DNA of 64,000 bases from Candidatus Tepidiaquacella proteinivora (GCA_013348845.1 CP054675.1:1-64000), one strand, 5' to 3'. Counted from the stretch's first letter, positions 40,101 through 49,626 are shown. A program made the numbers and translations. The notes: generated from the letters alone by a model not told the origin.

Positions 40101-43100
40101 GGTCCAAATCGTTTCTTTACTTTACAGTCATATAAGAATTTTGTTACACCAAGAGAACAAAGTTCTATTTCAGAAATGCCTGTATTTGTTAATGCGCCGG
40201 CAGGTGATTTACATATAAACGGAGCTACTCCAACATTACTTTATAATGGCGCTCTTGCTGTTGCTCCACCTTATGCACCTATTGCCATTACTACAGATAA
40301 GGATGGTAATACAAGGAGTGATCCATTTGCAGATATTGGTGCTGATGAGTTTACCGGTTCTATGTCAACCGATGTTATTCAGCCAACTATAGTATATGAA
40401 AAATTAGGTAATGGCGCTCTTGGTACAAGCAGAACCTTTAATAATGTATTGGTTTTAGACCCAAGTGGTGTTAATTCAACTACTTTTGCACCAAGGGTTT
40501 ACTATAAAAAATCAACTAATGCAAACACGTTTAATGATAATACATCTTCTACCGATGGTTGGAAGTTCGCAACAGGTACGGCAGGAAGTGGCGGATATTA
40601 TTCATTTACAATTGATTATACAAAATTATATGGTGGTTCTGTTTCTTCTGGTGATGTTATTCAATATTTTGTAGTTGCGCAAGACCTTGCTTCTACACCA
40701 AATGTCGGAATAAATGCCGGTGTATTCGCAACTACACCGACAAGCGTTGCACTCGTCGCCGGAAACTTCCCAATCACAGGTACAATAAATTCATATACAA
40801 TTACAACCACAAGTCTGTCAAGTACTGTTAATGTAGGTACAGGGCAAACATATACTTCACTTACAGGTCCTTCCGGATTATTCTATGCAATAAATACCGG
40901 AGTACTTACGGGAAATCTTAATGTAGTTATAACAAGTGACATTATTGAGCCTGGCACATATCAATTACAAAACTGGTCTGAACAATATGCTCCTGCAACT
41001 TATAAGATTACAATAAGACCAGATGGAACAACAATCAGGAATATTTATGGCTGGGTTGCAAACACAAATGGTATGATTAGATTGTCCGGTGTAAATAATG
41101 TAACGATTGATGGTAGTTATGGTGGAAGCGGTAGATATCTCCGTTTCGCAAACAGAACTGCGGGTTCATATCCAACAATTTCATTTATAAATGGATGTAC
41201 TTATGATACTCTTAAAAACTGTATCGTCGAAGGTGTTACGACGAGTTCGACTTATGGTGTTGTATTCATAGGTGCTGGAATTACTACATTCCCGCAACAA
41301 GCAAATAATTACCTTACAATTTCAGGAAACCTGATTAGGGATTTAAGCGACTCTCTCGCAGTGTCTCCTTATACCGGTATTAGTAACTATGGCTCTGCTG
41401 TACCTGTGCTGAATAGTTACAATACAATTGTTAATAATGAAATTATGAACTGTTCTTACTATGGTATATATATGACTTCCACAGGTAGTGGCGATGGTTG
41501 GGTTATAAAAAATAATAGTATTTACTATGTTGCAGGTACATATACTTATCCTTTAACAAATACCTCCTGGTATGCAATGTACATATATCCAACTTATTAT
41601 GGTAATGGTTATATAATTGATAGTAATTATATTGGTGGTTCACAGGCGCAGGCAGGTGGTTCATATATGTTAACTAAGGGATTATTCCACGGGATTTATG
41701 CCGGGCTTGGTTACAATGCAGAATCCCATATCAGAGGAAATGTAATAAAGAATATCAGGTCAACGTATATTACTCCTTCAACAACTACATATTATGGGAT
41801 AGCTGGTCTGCTGGGTTGGTTGAATATATCCGGAAATACAATAGGAAGTTCTGATACTACGCAACGATTACAAATGAATGGAATTTTCAGAGGTATATCA
41901 GCAAGTCCATCATATTATGCCGGAACTCCGACATTAAAGGTTAATAATAATATAATTAACAATATCTGGACACGACCTGACTCAACATTTGCAACTCTCT
42001 CAGGTACATTTAATAGATACGGAATAGTTGTTGGCGGCTATCTACCGACTGAATGTAAGAACAATGTAATTATGAATATGTTATCCTGGCAAAGCCCCGG
42101 AACTACTTCTTATCACTGCTTCCATATGGGAATATTGCCAAATGTTTATAATAAGGTCAATGTCGATAACAATGTTGTTTATAATATAGCAAATTTAGTT
42201 ACTACTGCACCAACGGGAACCGGAAGAATACTTGTATATGGTATTCAACCGATTTATCTTGGTGATGGTTCTACGGTATCCGGTAACAGAATATCAAAAA
42301 TATATTCTTCAACTGTAAATGCAAACGGAGACCTTATTATTGGTATATATAATGCTGCTTCATATCATGGTATGACCACAATATTGGCAAACAATCAGAT
42401 TTCAATGCTTGATAATAGCGGAACCTGGGCAAATGTTGTCGGGGTAATGGATGTTAGTTCCTATGGTGGTTACTGCAATTGGTATTATAACTCTATCGTG
42501 TTAGGTGGTGCTTCCGGTAGTGGTAATCTATACAATTCTTATGCATATTATCGTGCTACAACCGCAGGGCTTGCCACTTATAGCATATTGAGAAACAATA
42601 TTTTATATAATATGAGAACAGGTGGATTAAACAACCACCTTGCTACTGGTGTTCAATCCGGTTCTCTTGACCAATTTTCACAGCTTTATCCGTATGCATT
42701 AGCAGAAGATGAAATGTTACCAAGTTCAATGAAAGGTGGCGAAAGAGGAACAAGTCCATACTTCCTGAGCGATTACAACTTATTCGTTTCTACAAGTTCT
42801 AATATGATTGGCGATTGGTATGGTACATTCTATAATTTGAGCGGTTGGAAGACTGCTTCCGGAGAAGATGCAAATAGTCTGGCAGATACAGTTGCAAATA
42901 CTCCTGCCTCACAACTATTCAGAAACTATCTAAACGCTGATTTAAATATTGATACAACGCAAGCAGCTTCAATCCTTGTTGCGAAGCGTGGTCTTGGAAT
43001 TAGCGGAATAGATAAAGACTTTAATGGATATCCGAGAAGTGAAACGGGAGCAACCTGTATAGGTTCTCATGAATTTAATTATACAAAACCAATTGTTCCG

Positions 43101-46100
43101 ACTTTGGTTTCACCATCAAATGGTGCTACAGGTATTCCAATCCCTGTTGTTATGAAATGGAATAAGACAGTCTTTGCTTCCGGTTATAATTTACAGATTT
43201 CAACAGATTCAACATTTGCTACCACAGTGAAAGATACGGTGGCTTCAGATTCTCTATATACATTCTATACTGCGGTTTCCGGAACGAAGTATTTCTGGAG
43301 AGTCAGAACATATTATGCACAATATAGCCCGAGTCAATTCAGCGCTGTTTGGAACTTTACACCTCAAGCTGCAGGACCTCTTACTGGTATAAAATATATA
43401 CCGGGTGATTATCCATCTATTCCTGCGGCAATAACTGATTTGAATACTTATGGTGTTGGCACCGGTGGTGTTACTTTCAGGGTTGCGACTGGTAAAGTTG
43501 ATACGGCTGCTAATCTTGTTATTACTGCAAGAGGTTCAGCTTCCAATCCAATAGTATTTGAAAAGTGGGGTACTTTTGACCAACCACTACCAAATCCATT
43601 AATAATAGCAGCCGCCGGAACCGGTTCTATGGATGGTATTATTAAGTTCTCCGGTGTTAGTTATATTACTTTTGACGGAATTGATTTAAGGGAAAATCCG
43701 GCTAACACTACAACTACCACACAAATGGAATGGGGCTATGCATTATTAAAGGCAAGCGCTGATTCTGGTTCGCAGAACATTACTATTAAAAATTGTAACA
43801 TTACACTAAATAAAGCAAATACAAGTAGTGTTGGTATATATTCAGCAAACCATACAATTACATTAACAAGCGCTCTGACTATTACAGCATTTTCAGGAAC
43901 TAACTCTAATAATAAATTCTTTAATAATAACATAAGTAATTGCTATATTGGTATTTCTGTAGCTGGTTACAATGATGCTTCACCTTATGCTTTCTATGAC
44001 CACTTCAATCAAATTGGTAAACAGGGTGGTAATACGATCAGAAACTTCGGTGGTGGCTCAGCAACTACTTATGGAATATATTCAATATATCAGGATAGTT
44101 TAGATATCAGCAATAATAACATTGGAGGCGGTACCGGTACTACTACAACTAACTATGGTATATTTGTATCGATCTGTTACAATTCAAGCATTACAGTTTA
44201 TAATAACACGGTATCTGATACCAACGCTGTTACAACATCAGCGACTTATGGTATTGCGTTGAATAATGCAGGATATAATGGAGTTGATAATACAATAATT
44301 ATCAGAAGGAATACTGTACAGGGTATGACTTCCACCGCAGTAACGAGTGGAATACTATATGGATTCTATATATATTATACGACAAGTCTGAATTTATATG
44401 TTGACTCCAATAATTTCATCAACAACAAGTGGGGTGGAAGTACTCAAACAGCAACAGGTACAATTTACGGATTCTATGTCTATCCATATACAACAACACC
44501 GCCAGCAGGTAGTGTCGGATACTTCACTAACAATTATATGAGTGGAAACAGAAGAATACAATCTGCATTGGGTACTGGTACCTTATATGGTATGTATTTA
44601 TATTATGGACAGCAAACATTTAATGCATATAATAACACTATAGAAAACGACACACTTGCGGTAACAACCAGTGCAGCATATTATTTTTATGTTTATAACT
44701 ATTATGCAACAACAGCGAATTATTACAATAATGTTATCAGAAATCTATATAAAGGTCCCGGTAGTAGTGGAGCATTGTATTGCGTTTATATTTCTAATGC
44801 TGCCTATTCAGGAACATTTAATTATTACAATAATACAGTTGAAAACATTAATAGTGATGGTATAGGTGCAGTTTATGGTATATATAATGCTTCCGGAGCG
44901 CCAAATAAGAATTTCTATGGAAACACTGTAAGAAATCTTAAGACAATTGGAACAGGAGCAGTTTATGGTATGTATCTCTCATCCGGAACAACAGTAAATA
45001 TATATAATAATTTAGTAACGAATTTAAGAACTGGTACTGGTGCCGGATACGGTATGTATGTTGCCAGTGGAACAACTAACAATATTTATAATAATTTCAT
45101 TTCTGATATCAGGTCAGATTCATCCACAGCAGCATTAGCAATTGCAGGACTATATTTAAGTGGTGGTACTACGAATAATGTTTATTATAATACAATTTAT
45201 CTTAACGCAGAACCTTATGCAGGCTCAACATTTGGAAGCGCTGCATTATGGGCATCTACGACGCCAACATTAGATTTGAGAAATAATATATTAGTTAATG
45301 TGTCAACACCCGGACCGACAGGTGGCTTTACAGCAGTATATCAAAGAAATACAACTAATTTAGCAACTTACGCTAATACTTCTAATTTTAACTTGTTCTA
45401 TGCTGGAACTCCAAGCTCCAATAGGGTTATTTACTATGATGGGACTAACTATGATTCTACGTTGGCATTATATAAAACACGGGTAACACCAAGAGATGCA
45501 AATTCAGTTACTCAGAATCCACCATTTGTTAATGTAACGACAAGACCTTATGATTTGCATCTGGATACCGCAATAACTACAGTTGCAGAAAGTGGTGGTT
45601 CAACAATTTCTACACCAATTGCTATAACAACTGACTTCGACGGACAACCGCGATATCCAAATCCGGGTTATCCTGCGCATCCACTTTATCCACCGACAGC
45701 GCCGGATATTGGAGCAGATGAATTTGGTGGTAAACCACTTGATATTAATCCACCAAATATAAGCTACATTCCATTGTTGAATACTTCCAGCACTTCTGCA
45801 CGAACATTAACAGCAACAATAACAGACCCAAGTGGAGTACCAACTACTTCTCCCGGATGGCCAATGCTTTACTGGAAGATTAATACTGGCAGCTGGACTG
45901 CTGCAGCACCGGTAACAGTATCCTATCCACAATATACTTATCAATTCGGTGCAGGAGTTACACTTGGTGACTCTGTATTCTATTATATTGTAGCAAGAGA
46001 CAATGCAACACCTCCTAACATTGGAGCATATCCATCATTAGGTGCAGGAGGATTTACCTATGACCCACCAGCTGCAAGTATTCCACCAACAAATCCGAGC

Positions 46101-48683
46101 AGCTATAAGATTACAGCTGCACCACTTGCAGGTGATTATACGGTTGGTTTGTCATTATTTAACAGCATATCTGGTAGAAAGATATACTTCGAAAAGGTAG
46201 TTGAAAAAGTTGTGAAAGAAGTACCGGTAGAAGAAAATAATGTTGAAGAATTCATCGCAGGTAAAGGACAGGAACCAAAACCAGATGCTGCTGAACTTTC
46301 TTCACCTTATGCTGGTAATGGTAAAACCAAACTCGTTACTGTAGAAGAAGTCAGATGGATACCAATGGAAAACGGCAAAGTATATGATGGACCATTATAT
46401 GTGAAAAAAGCAGAAAGTCCTGAAATAGACTTCCCGGATGGTACGATGGGTGTTTATGCTACTATTACAGCCGCAATTAATGATTTGAATTTAAGAGGTG
46501 TTAGTGCTAACACAAGATTCTTATTAGTGGATACTTCTTATTCTACCGGAGAAACATATCCGATAGTAATTAATGTACAAAATATTAATATGCCTGGCAG
46601 TACGAAGACTGTAACCATCAAGCCGAATACTGGTGTTAATGCAACTATAAATGGTGTCGCTCCATCAACTCAAATATTCAAGATACTAACCAGTTATGTT
46701 ACAATAGATGGTTCCAATACTGTAGGAGGAACTACAAGGAATCTTTCTATTATTAACTCAAGCACTACTTCTCCACAGGTAATTGTAATTGGTTCAACCG
46801 GAACAACGCCAATTACAAATGTAACAGTTAAGAATTGTGAAATTACCAATGGTATCAATTCAAGTAGTGCTGTTATAGTTTCTGATGGTACTGCACCCGG
46901 AACTGCTGGTTGGTTTAATGATATCAGTATTTTGAATAATAAAATTAATTTAGCATATATTGGAATATATTCAATAGCAACAGTTGCAACAGGAAACGGA
47001 AGCGGATTGAATATTAGTAATAATACTTTTGATAACCCATTATATCCGGTCAGGCTGACCAAAATATATGTACAGGGCGTAGATGGTGTAACCGTTTCTA
47101 ATAACTTTATTGGAAACGATTCTAACGGCGTAGATGCATCTAATATAACTGGTATCTGGTTCGCTACAGGAACAAAGAATGGAATAATTTCCGGAAATAC
47201 AATATCTAATATTGCAGGCTATGGTCCACCAAGAGGAATTGCAATTTCAACAGGTATTGCAAATGCAAATATTTCAATTACAAAGAATACTATAACTGGT
47301 ATTAGAACTGCTTATAGTGGACCACCATACGGAATTTATGTTTTCAGTACAACCTCAGGTGTGAGCATTACTAAGAATAAGATAGGCAATCTATTAAATA
47401 GAAATACCGGTGGTTATGGTGCAAGAGGAATTAATATCGCTTCAACTGTGACACCCGCTAATATTGAAATTATAAACAACTTCGTATGGAATATTGTGGC
47501 AACATCTGATGCATCAGTTACATACTGGGGTATTGGAATTGCTCTTGATGCAACTGTTAGCGGAATTACCGTTTACTTTAATTCTGTCAATTTATACGGT
47601 ACATATCCTGGCTATTCATCATCTACAGTACACTCTGCGTTCTATGCATCGTCAGGAATTTCAGGATTGAATCTAAGAGATAATATATTTGTGAATAAAT
47701 TTGATAATACTTCAAGTACTACGGATAAGAGTTACGCGATATACTGTGCCGGAACTAACACAGCATTTACAGATATTAACTACAACGATTATTATGTATT
47801 CGGAACACCAGGAATATTAGGATACCTGGGTGGAGATAAGACAACACTTGGAGACTGGAAACTTGCAACATTGAAAGACTCAGCAAGTATTTCCGGTGAT
47901 CCAGTATTCGTAAGTGATTCCAACTTACATATTGACTCGACGCAGGTATCACCTGTTGGTAATGCAGGACAATATATTTCAACAGTTCTTGATGATATTG
48001 ATGATAATCCAAGAAGTACATCAACCCCGGATATCGGAGCAGATGAATACAATTACTCAACCGCTGTGTTGACTTTGAACCTGAAAGTATATCTTGAAGG
48101 ATTCTGGAATGGTACAACTCAGGTTGTTGATACTGCGAAGATTTATCTTGCAAACAGTAGCTCACCTTATGCATTTGTTGATTCACAGAAAGTAGTGCTT
48201 TCAAGTGCAGGAACAGCCACAATGAACTTTAACAAAACCTCTGGTAACTACTATATAGTTGTTATGCATAGGAACCATCTTGAGACCTGGAGTAGATTGC
48301 CACAGGCATTCGTTGCAGGAACACCATTAAGTTATGACTTTACAACGGACTCTGCAAAAGCTTATGGCTTTAATATGAGAAAGGTAGGAAGCGTATGGAC
48401 ATTATATGCAGGAGATGCAAATCAGGATGGTGCAGTTGACGCACTTGATGTTGCACTATTCATTTCACAATTTGGTAACTTTGGTTACTTAAGTTGTGAC
48501 TTCAACGGTGATGGTGCGGTTGACGCACTTGATGTACCAATCTTAATTGGTGATTTCGGAATGACAAAATCCGTACCAACAGTAATGATACCACCAGACC
48601 CAGGATTAAGGTCCAAGATAATCGAAGAGATAAAGAAAAAATTCGAAACCCCAAAGAGAGAATTTAAGCAAAATTCTGATTAA
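37122..48683 (+). CDS. Giant secreted beta-helix protein (3853 residues) with C-terminal dockerin
   Basis: The signal peptide covers about residues 1-28. A jelly-roll choice-of-anchor/MAM-like domain lies at about 57-225 (FEETSFPPPGWTD to DLHIDDIRIG). A BNR-neuraminidase-type N-terminal domain follows at about 230-370. Four pectin-lyase/NosD-type beta-helix modules come next (about 390-1077, 1224-1985, 2086-2866, 3107-3643), each ending in a GADEF-, GADEY- or GSHEF-type marker. Ig-like domains lie at about 1087-1217 and 2870-3010, and an FN3 domain at about 1990-2087. A charged linker occupies about 3013-3106, followed by a beta domain. A dockerin with two Ca-binding loops (DANQDGAVDALD and DFNGDGAVDALD) lies at about 3764-3815. 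A basic tail ends the protein, with no T9SS sorting domain. The helix modules are full of N-N and Y-G-I-Y turns. A surface adhesin or glycan-binding role is likely, and no catalytic site was found. Its G+C is well above the flanks. Confidence 0.93.
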   Translation: MKKIFPLLVSFILLLILSVGFSPEPVTSGVDLSSQYVIDNPSGDKISRSGDFRVYYVQTSFEETSFPPPGWTDTAISGSTIWDRVTVSSYPSGVYPKTGTYMARYYCWGSPSGYIANLITPSFDLSSAGGNAVVDFWMYRENGYAGTYFDTLAVWVSTTKYTHTGATLLAKISRVYSPAGWYNFVLPIPSSYNGTVNYVIFQALSGYGYDLHIDDIRIGVPDPMSLTSCTNTQITGGVLVNSINNPILRINVAVSGSLNPFNISSFKFTTTGTTNPATDIRNAKVFFTGNNPVFSASSQFGTPVQFPNGVFYITGSQTLAEGNNYFWLTYDIPSGATNGNYVDATCDSVTGSGAMGTVQPVPPNPAGNRQIVGPLIGDYVIGPSTNDNPDSDYPNFTSAIQDLISRGVSGAVTFHVKPAVYGTTTGTEVDSMLTFTPVNGASTTNTITFKKKSDLSGEVWVERYGTTGTTDYIIQLAGTKYFTFDSINVRQKDTAVYNMVERGYEVTNPVVNVGAQYNTIRNCKIYLKGTNTNTRGINHYNSTTPTLIAGTNSDNTYANNQILNARTGIYVYGYAAPSPYSLYDKNNVIMGNTITGVGTGGGTVSAYGIYSYYQGSTFRILNNTITGAPDNAYTFYGILNSYGYDQNIDIVGNTINAGYNANFIFYGIYAYYTGALSSPTVSNTVNINNNNITANLGTSFSTSFYGLYVYYCHADTLNIIGNSILNTNIPGTGTAYLNYIYYWGNNLNFGNNNYNNIYRASSGATYPAYIYYSNWEYPKSKIYGNNFNNIRSAGGVIYGLYHYGRPSETSYIYDNNLTNWVTGTGSFIYGLYNANSFNTYIYNNLINNLRDSAATSGYIYNIYQVSGTNSYYYNNFIANSRANSSSSNLANIGFYIGGGTFSGIYYNSIYLADTSTSTSYGSAGLYLGGSYYTELRNNNIVNISKPGNGVYAAKTCGIRFGATTYLPYYTLYSGNNNIYCGPTSDTGRVIYYDGPNRFFTLQSYKNFVTPREQSSISEMPVFVNAPAGDLHINGATPTLLYNGALAVAPPYAPIAITTDKDGNTRSDPFADIGADEFTGSMSTDVIQPTIVYEKLGNGALGTSRTFNNVLVLDPSGVNSTTFAPRVYYKKSTNANTFNDNTSSTDGWKFATGTAGSGGYYSFTIDYTKLYGGSVSSGDVIQYFVVAQDLASTPNVGINAGVFATTPTSVALVAGNFPITGTINSYTITTTSLSSTVNVGTGQTYTSLTGPSGLFYAINTGVLTGNLNVVITSDIIEPGTYQLQNWSEQYAPATYKITIRPDGTTIRNIYGWVANTNGMIRLSGVNNVTIDGSYGGSGRYLRFANRTAGSYPTISFINGCTYDTLKNCIVEGVTTSSTYGVVFIGAGITTFPQQANNYLTISGNLIRDLSDSLAVSPYTGISNYGSAVPVLNSYNTIVNNEIMNCSYYGIYMTSTGSGDGWVIKNNSIYYVAGTYTYPLTNTSWYAMYIYPTYYGNGYIIDSNYIGGSQAQAGGSYMLTKGLFHGIYAGLGYNAESHIRGNVIKNIRSTYITPSTTTYYGIAGLLGWLNISGNTIGSSDTTQRLQMNGIFRGISASPSYYAGTPTLKVNNNIINNIWTRPDSTFATLSGTFNRYGIVVGGYLPTECKNNVIMNMLSWQSPGTTSYHCFHMGILPNVYNKVNVDNNVVYNIANLVTTAPTGTGRILVYGIQPIYLGDGSTVSGNRISKIYSSTVNANGDLIIGIYNAASYHGMTTILANNQISMLDNSGTWANVVGVMDVSSYGGYCNWYYNSIVLGGASGSGNLYNSYAYYRATTAGLATYSILRNNILYNMRTGGLNNHLATGVQSGSLDQFSQLYPYALAEDEMLPSSMKGGERGTSPYFLSDYNLFVSTSSNMIGDWYGTFYNLSGWKTASGEDANSLADTVANTPASQLFRNYLNADLNIDTTQAASILVAKRGLGISGIDKDFNGYPRSETGATCIGSHEFNYTKPIVPTLVSPSNGATGIPIPVVMKWNKTVFASGYNLQISTDSTFATTVKDTVASDSLYTFYTAVSGTKYFWRVRTYYAQYSPSQFSAVWNFTPQAAGPLTGIKYIPGDYPSIPAAITDLNTYGVGTGGVTFRVATGKVDTAANLVITARGSASNPIVFEKWGTFDQPLPNPLIIAAAGTGSMDGIIKFSGVSYITFDGIDLRENPANTTTTTQMEWGYALLKASADSGSQNITIKNCNITLNKANTSSVGIYSANHTITLTSALTITAFSGTNSNNKFFNNNISNCYIGISVAGYNDASPYAFYDHFNQIGKQGGNTIRNFGGGSATTYGIYSIYQDSLDISNNNIGGGTGTTTTNYGIFVSICYNSSITVYNNTVSDTNAVTTSATYGIALNNAGYNGVDNTIIIRRNTVQGMTSTAVTSGILYGFYIYYTTSLNLYVDSNNFINNKWGGSTQTATGTIYGFYVYPYTTTPPAGSVGYFTNNYMSGNRRIQSALGTGTLYGMYLYYGQQTFNAYNNTIENDTLAVTTSAAYYFYVYNYYATTANYYNNVIRNLYKGPGSSGALYCVYISNAAYSGTFNYYNNTVENINSDGIGAVYGIYNASGAPNKNFYGNTVRNLKTIGTGAVYGMYLSSGTTVNIYNNLVTNLRTGTGAGYGMYVASGTTNNIYNNFISDIRSDSSTAALAIAGLYLSGGTTNNVYYNTIYLNAEPYAGSTFGSAALWASTTPTLDLRNNILVNVSTPGPTGGFTAVYQRNTTNLATYANTSNFNLFYAGTPSSNRVIYYDGTNYDSTLALYKTRVTPRDANSVTQNPPFVNVTTRPYDLHLDTAITTVAESGGSTISTPIAITTDFDGQPRYPNPGYPAHPLYPPTAPDIGADEFGGKPLDINPPNISYIPLLNTSSTSARTLTATITDPSGVPTTSPGWPMLYWKINTGSWTAAAPVTVSYPQYTYQFGAGVTLGDSVFYYIVARDNATPPNIGAYPSLGAGGFTYDPPAASIPPTNPSSYKITAAPLAGDYTVGLSLFNSISGRKIYFEKVVEKVVKEVPVEENNVEEFIAGKGQEPKPDAAELSSPYAGNGKTKLVTVEEVRWIPMENGKVYDGPLYVKKAESPEIDFPDGTMGVYATITAAINDLNLRGVSANTRFLLVDTSYSTGETYPIVINVQNINMPGSTKTVTIKPNTGVNATINGVAPSTQIFKILTSYVTIDGSNTVGGTTRNLSIINSSTTSPQVIVIGSTGTTPITNVTVKNCEITNGINSSSAVIVSDGTAPGTAGWFNDISILNNKINLAYIGIYSIATVATGNGSGLNISNNTFDNPLYPVRLTKIYVQGVDGVTVSNNFIGNDSNGVDASNITGIWFATGTKNGIISGNTISNIAGYGPPRGIAISTGIANANISITKNTITGIRTAYSGPPYGIYVFSTTSGVSITKNKIGNLLNRNTGGYGARGINIASTVTPANIEIINNFVWNIVATSDASVTYWGIGIALDATVSGITVYFNSVNLYGTYPGYSSSTVHSAFYASSGISGLNLRDNIFVNKFDNTSSTTDKSYAIYCAGTNTAFTDINYNDYYVFGTPGILGYLGGDKTTLGDWKLATLKDSASISGDPVFVSDSNLHIDSTQVSPVGNAGQYISTVLDDIDDNPRSTSTPDIGADEYNYSTAVLTLNLKVYLEGFWNGTTQVVDTAKIYLANSSSPYAFVDSQKVVLSSAGTATMNFNKTSGNYYIVVMHRNHLETWSRLPQAFVAGTPLSYDFTTDSAKAYGFNMRKVGSVWTLYAGDANQDGAVDALDVALFISQFGNFGYLSCDFNGDGAVDALDVPILIGDFGMTKSVPTVMIPPDPGLRSKIIEEIKKKFETPKREFKQNSD
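48428..48540 (+). repeat. Near-identical direct repeat encoding the two dockerin calcium loops
   Basis: GTTGACGCACTTGATGT occurs twice (about 48434 and 48520), each preceded by GATGGTGC plus A or G, about 86 bases apart. It encodes GAVDALDV in both EF-hand-like dockerin halves and reflects the internal duplication of that domain. Confidence 0.85.
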
Positions 48684-48694
48684 TTAATTATAAT

Positions 48695-48747
48695 AGCAAA
48701 GGGTAGCGGAATTAATATTCCGCTACCTGATTGCTCGTAAAGTTTTT
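48695..48747 (+). terminator. Hairpin terminator after the giant gene
   Basis: An 11-bp perfect stem is formed by GGTAGCGGAAT (48702-48712) and ATTCCGCTACC (48717-48727) with a TAAT loop. It is extended by AGCAA/TTGCT outer arms and followed by TTTTTT at 48742-48747. The T-run lies seven bases after the outer arms and about 14 after the main stem, so termination may be partial, allowing some reading into the next gene. Confidence 0.75.
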
Positions 48748-48801
48748 TAATGAAGAAGTTTTTAAAAATAAATATTAAATAATCAAAATAATTAAAACAA
48801 A

Positions 48802-49626
48802 ATGAAAAAATTAATTACACTGCTGCTATTAATAGCACTCTTCGTGGGGGTTGCCCACAGTCAGAAGGTTACATTTTCACTTTCAAATCCAAGAATACAA
48901 AGTGGATATTTTAAATACGATTTAATGGCAACTATTCCTTCTGGACAGGCTTGGGCTGTTGGGTCATGTAATATAAGGATAAACTTTACTTGTGTTCCCA
49001 CAGGTGCATTAACGGTAAAAACAGATAACCCTGTTGAAAATGCTAATCCTAACATTAGCGGAGCAAACGGTTATCAGAATATGACTACCACTTCGATATT
49101 AAATGGAACAGCTATTAGCTTGAATATACTTACTTTTAATACAAGTGGTTTCTATCGTTTTACACCAGGGATATATTTAATTGGTACTTTACGCTGGACT
49201 GTATCAGGAACTGTGAACAATACAGCAATGACATTCAGAGTTCCACCCGACCAGTATCCTACACTTGTATTTGATAGCTTAGTTCAGTTAGGATATCCTT
49301 CCGGCTTTAATGTGGTACAACCGACCCCAACAGGAGTTATCCAGGTTGCTAATGAATTACCGACAGAATACCAGTTATATCAAAATTATCCAAATCCGTT
49401 TAATCCTGTAACTACGATTAAATATGACATACCAAAGAAAGTATTGGTTGTAATAAAGATTTATGATATAACAGGTAGAGAAGTAGAAGAATTAGTAAAT
49501 CAGGAACAAGAACAAGGGAGATACGAAATAAGCTGGTCTGCAGATCGTCTGTCGAGTGGAATTTATTTCTACACGATACGGACAAAAGATTTCTCTGATA
49601 CAAAGAGAATGGTACTAATTAAATAA
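48802..49626 (+). CDS. Small T9SS-sorted protein with cohesin-like beta-sandwich
   Basis: This 274-residue protein has a signal peptide (residues 1-20, ending AHSQ) and an N-terminal beta-sandwich of about 160 residues. A C-terminal T9SS type A sorting domain starts at YQLYQNYPNPFNPVTTIKYD (near 193). It continues with VVIKIYDITGREVEEL, then LSSGIYFYTIRTKDF, and ends TKRMVLIK. The sandwich begins VTFSLSNPRIQSGYFKYDL. It has the strand order and a hydrophobic GIYLIGTLRWTVSG strand seen in cohesin-type domains. That similarity is weak and needs a structure comparison. It lies 118 bases after the dockerin-bearing giant gene, which itself lacks a sorting domain. The pair could therefore form a cell-surface anchor and cargo. 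The gene has its own terminator. Confidence 0.85.
   Translation: MKKLITLLLLIALFVGVAHSQKVTFSLSNPRIQSGYFKYDLMATIPSGQAWAVGSCNIRINFTCVPTGALTVKTDNPVENANPNISGANGYQNMTTTSILNGTAISLNILTFNTSGFYRFTPGIYLIGTLRWTVSGTVNNTAMTFRVPPDQYPTLVFDSLVQLGYPSGFNVVQPTPTGVIQVANELPTEYQLYQNYPNPFNPVTTIKYDIPKKVLVVIKIYDITGREVEELVNQEQEQGRYEISWSADRLSSGIYFYTIRTKDFSDTKRMVLIK

Noticed and set aside
37122-48683. T9SS sorting domain or cell-wall anchor at the end of the giant protein
   Set aside because: After the dockerin there is only a short basic tail (to EFKQNSD), with no YPNPF/GIYFYTI-type segment and no LPxTG.
37122-48683. CRISPR array or satellite in the repeated giant gene
   Set aside because: The repetition is at the protein level (helix turns, N-N and Y-G-I-Y motifs). 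The DNA copies are diverged and irregularly spaced and stay in one reading frame. No CRISPR array was seen anywhere in the window.
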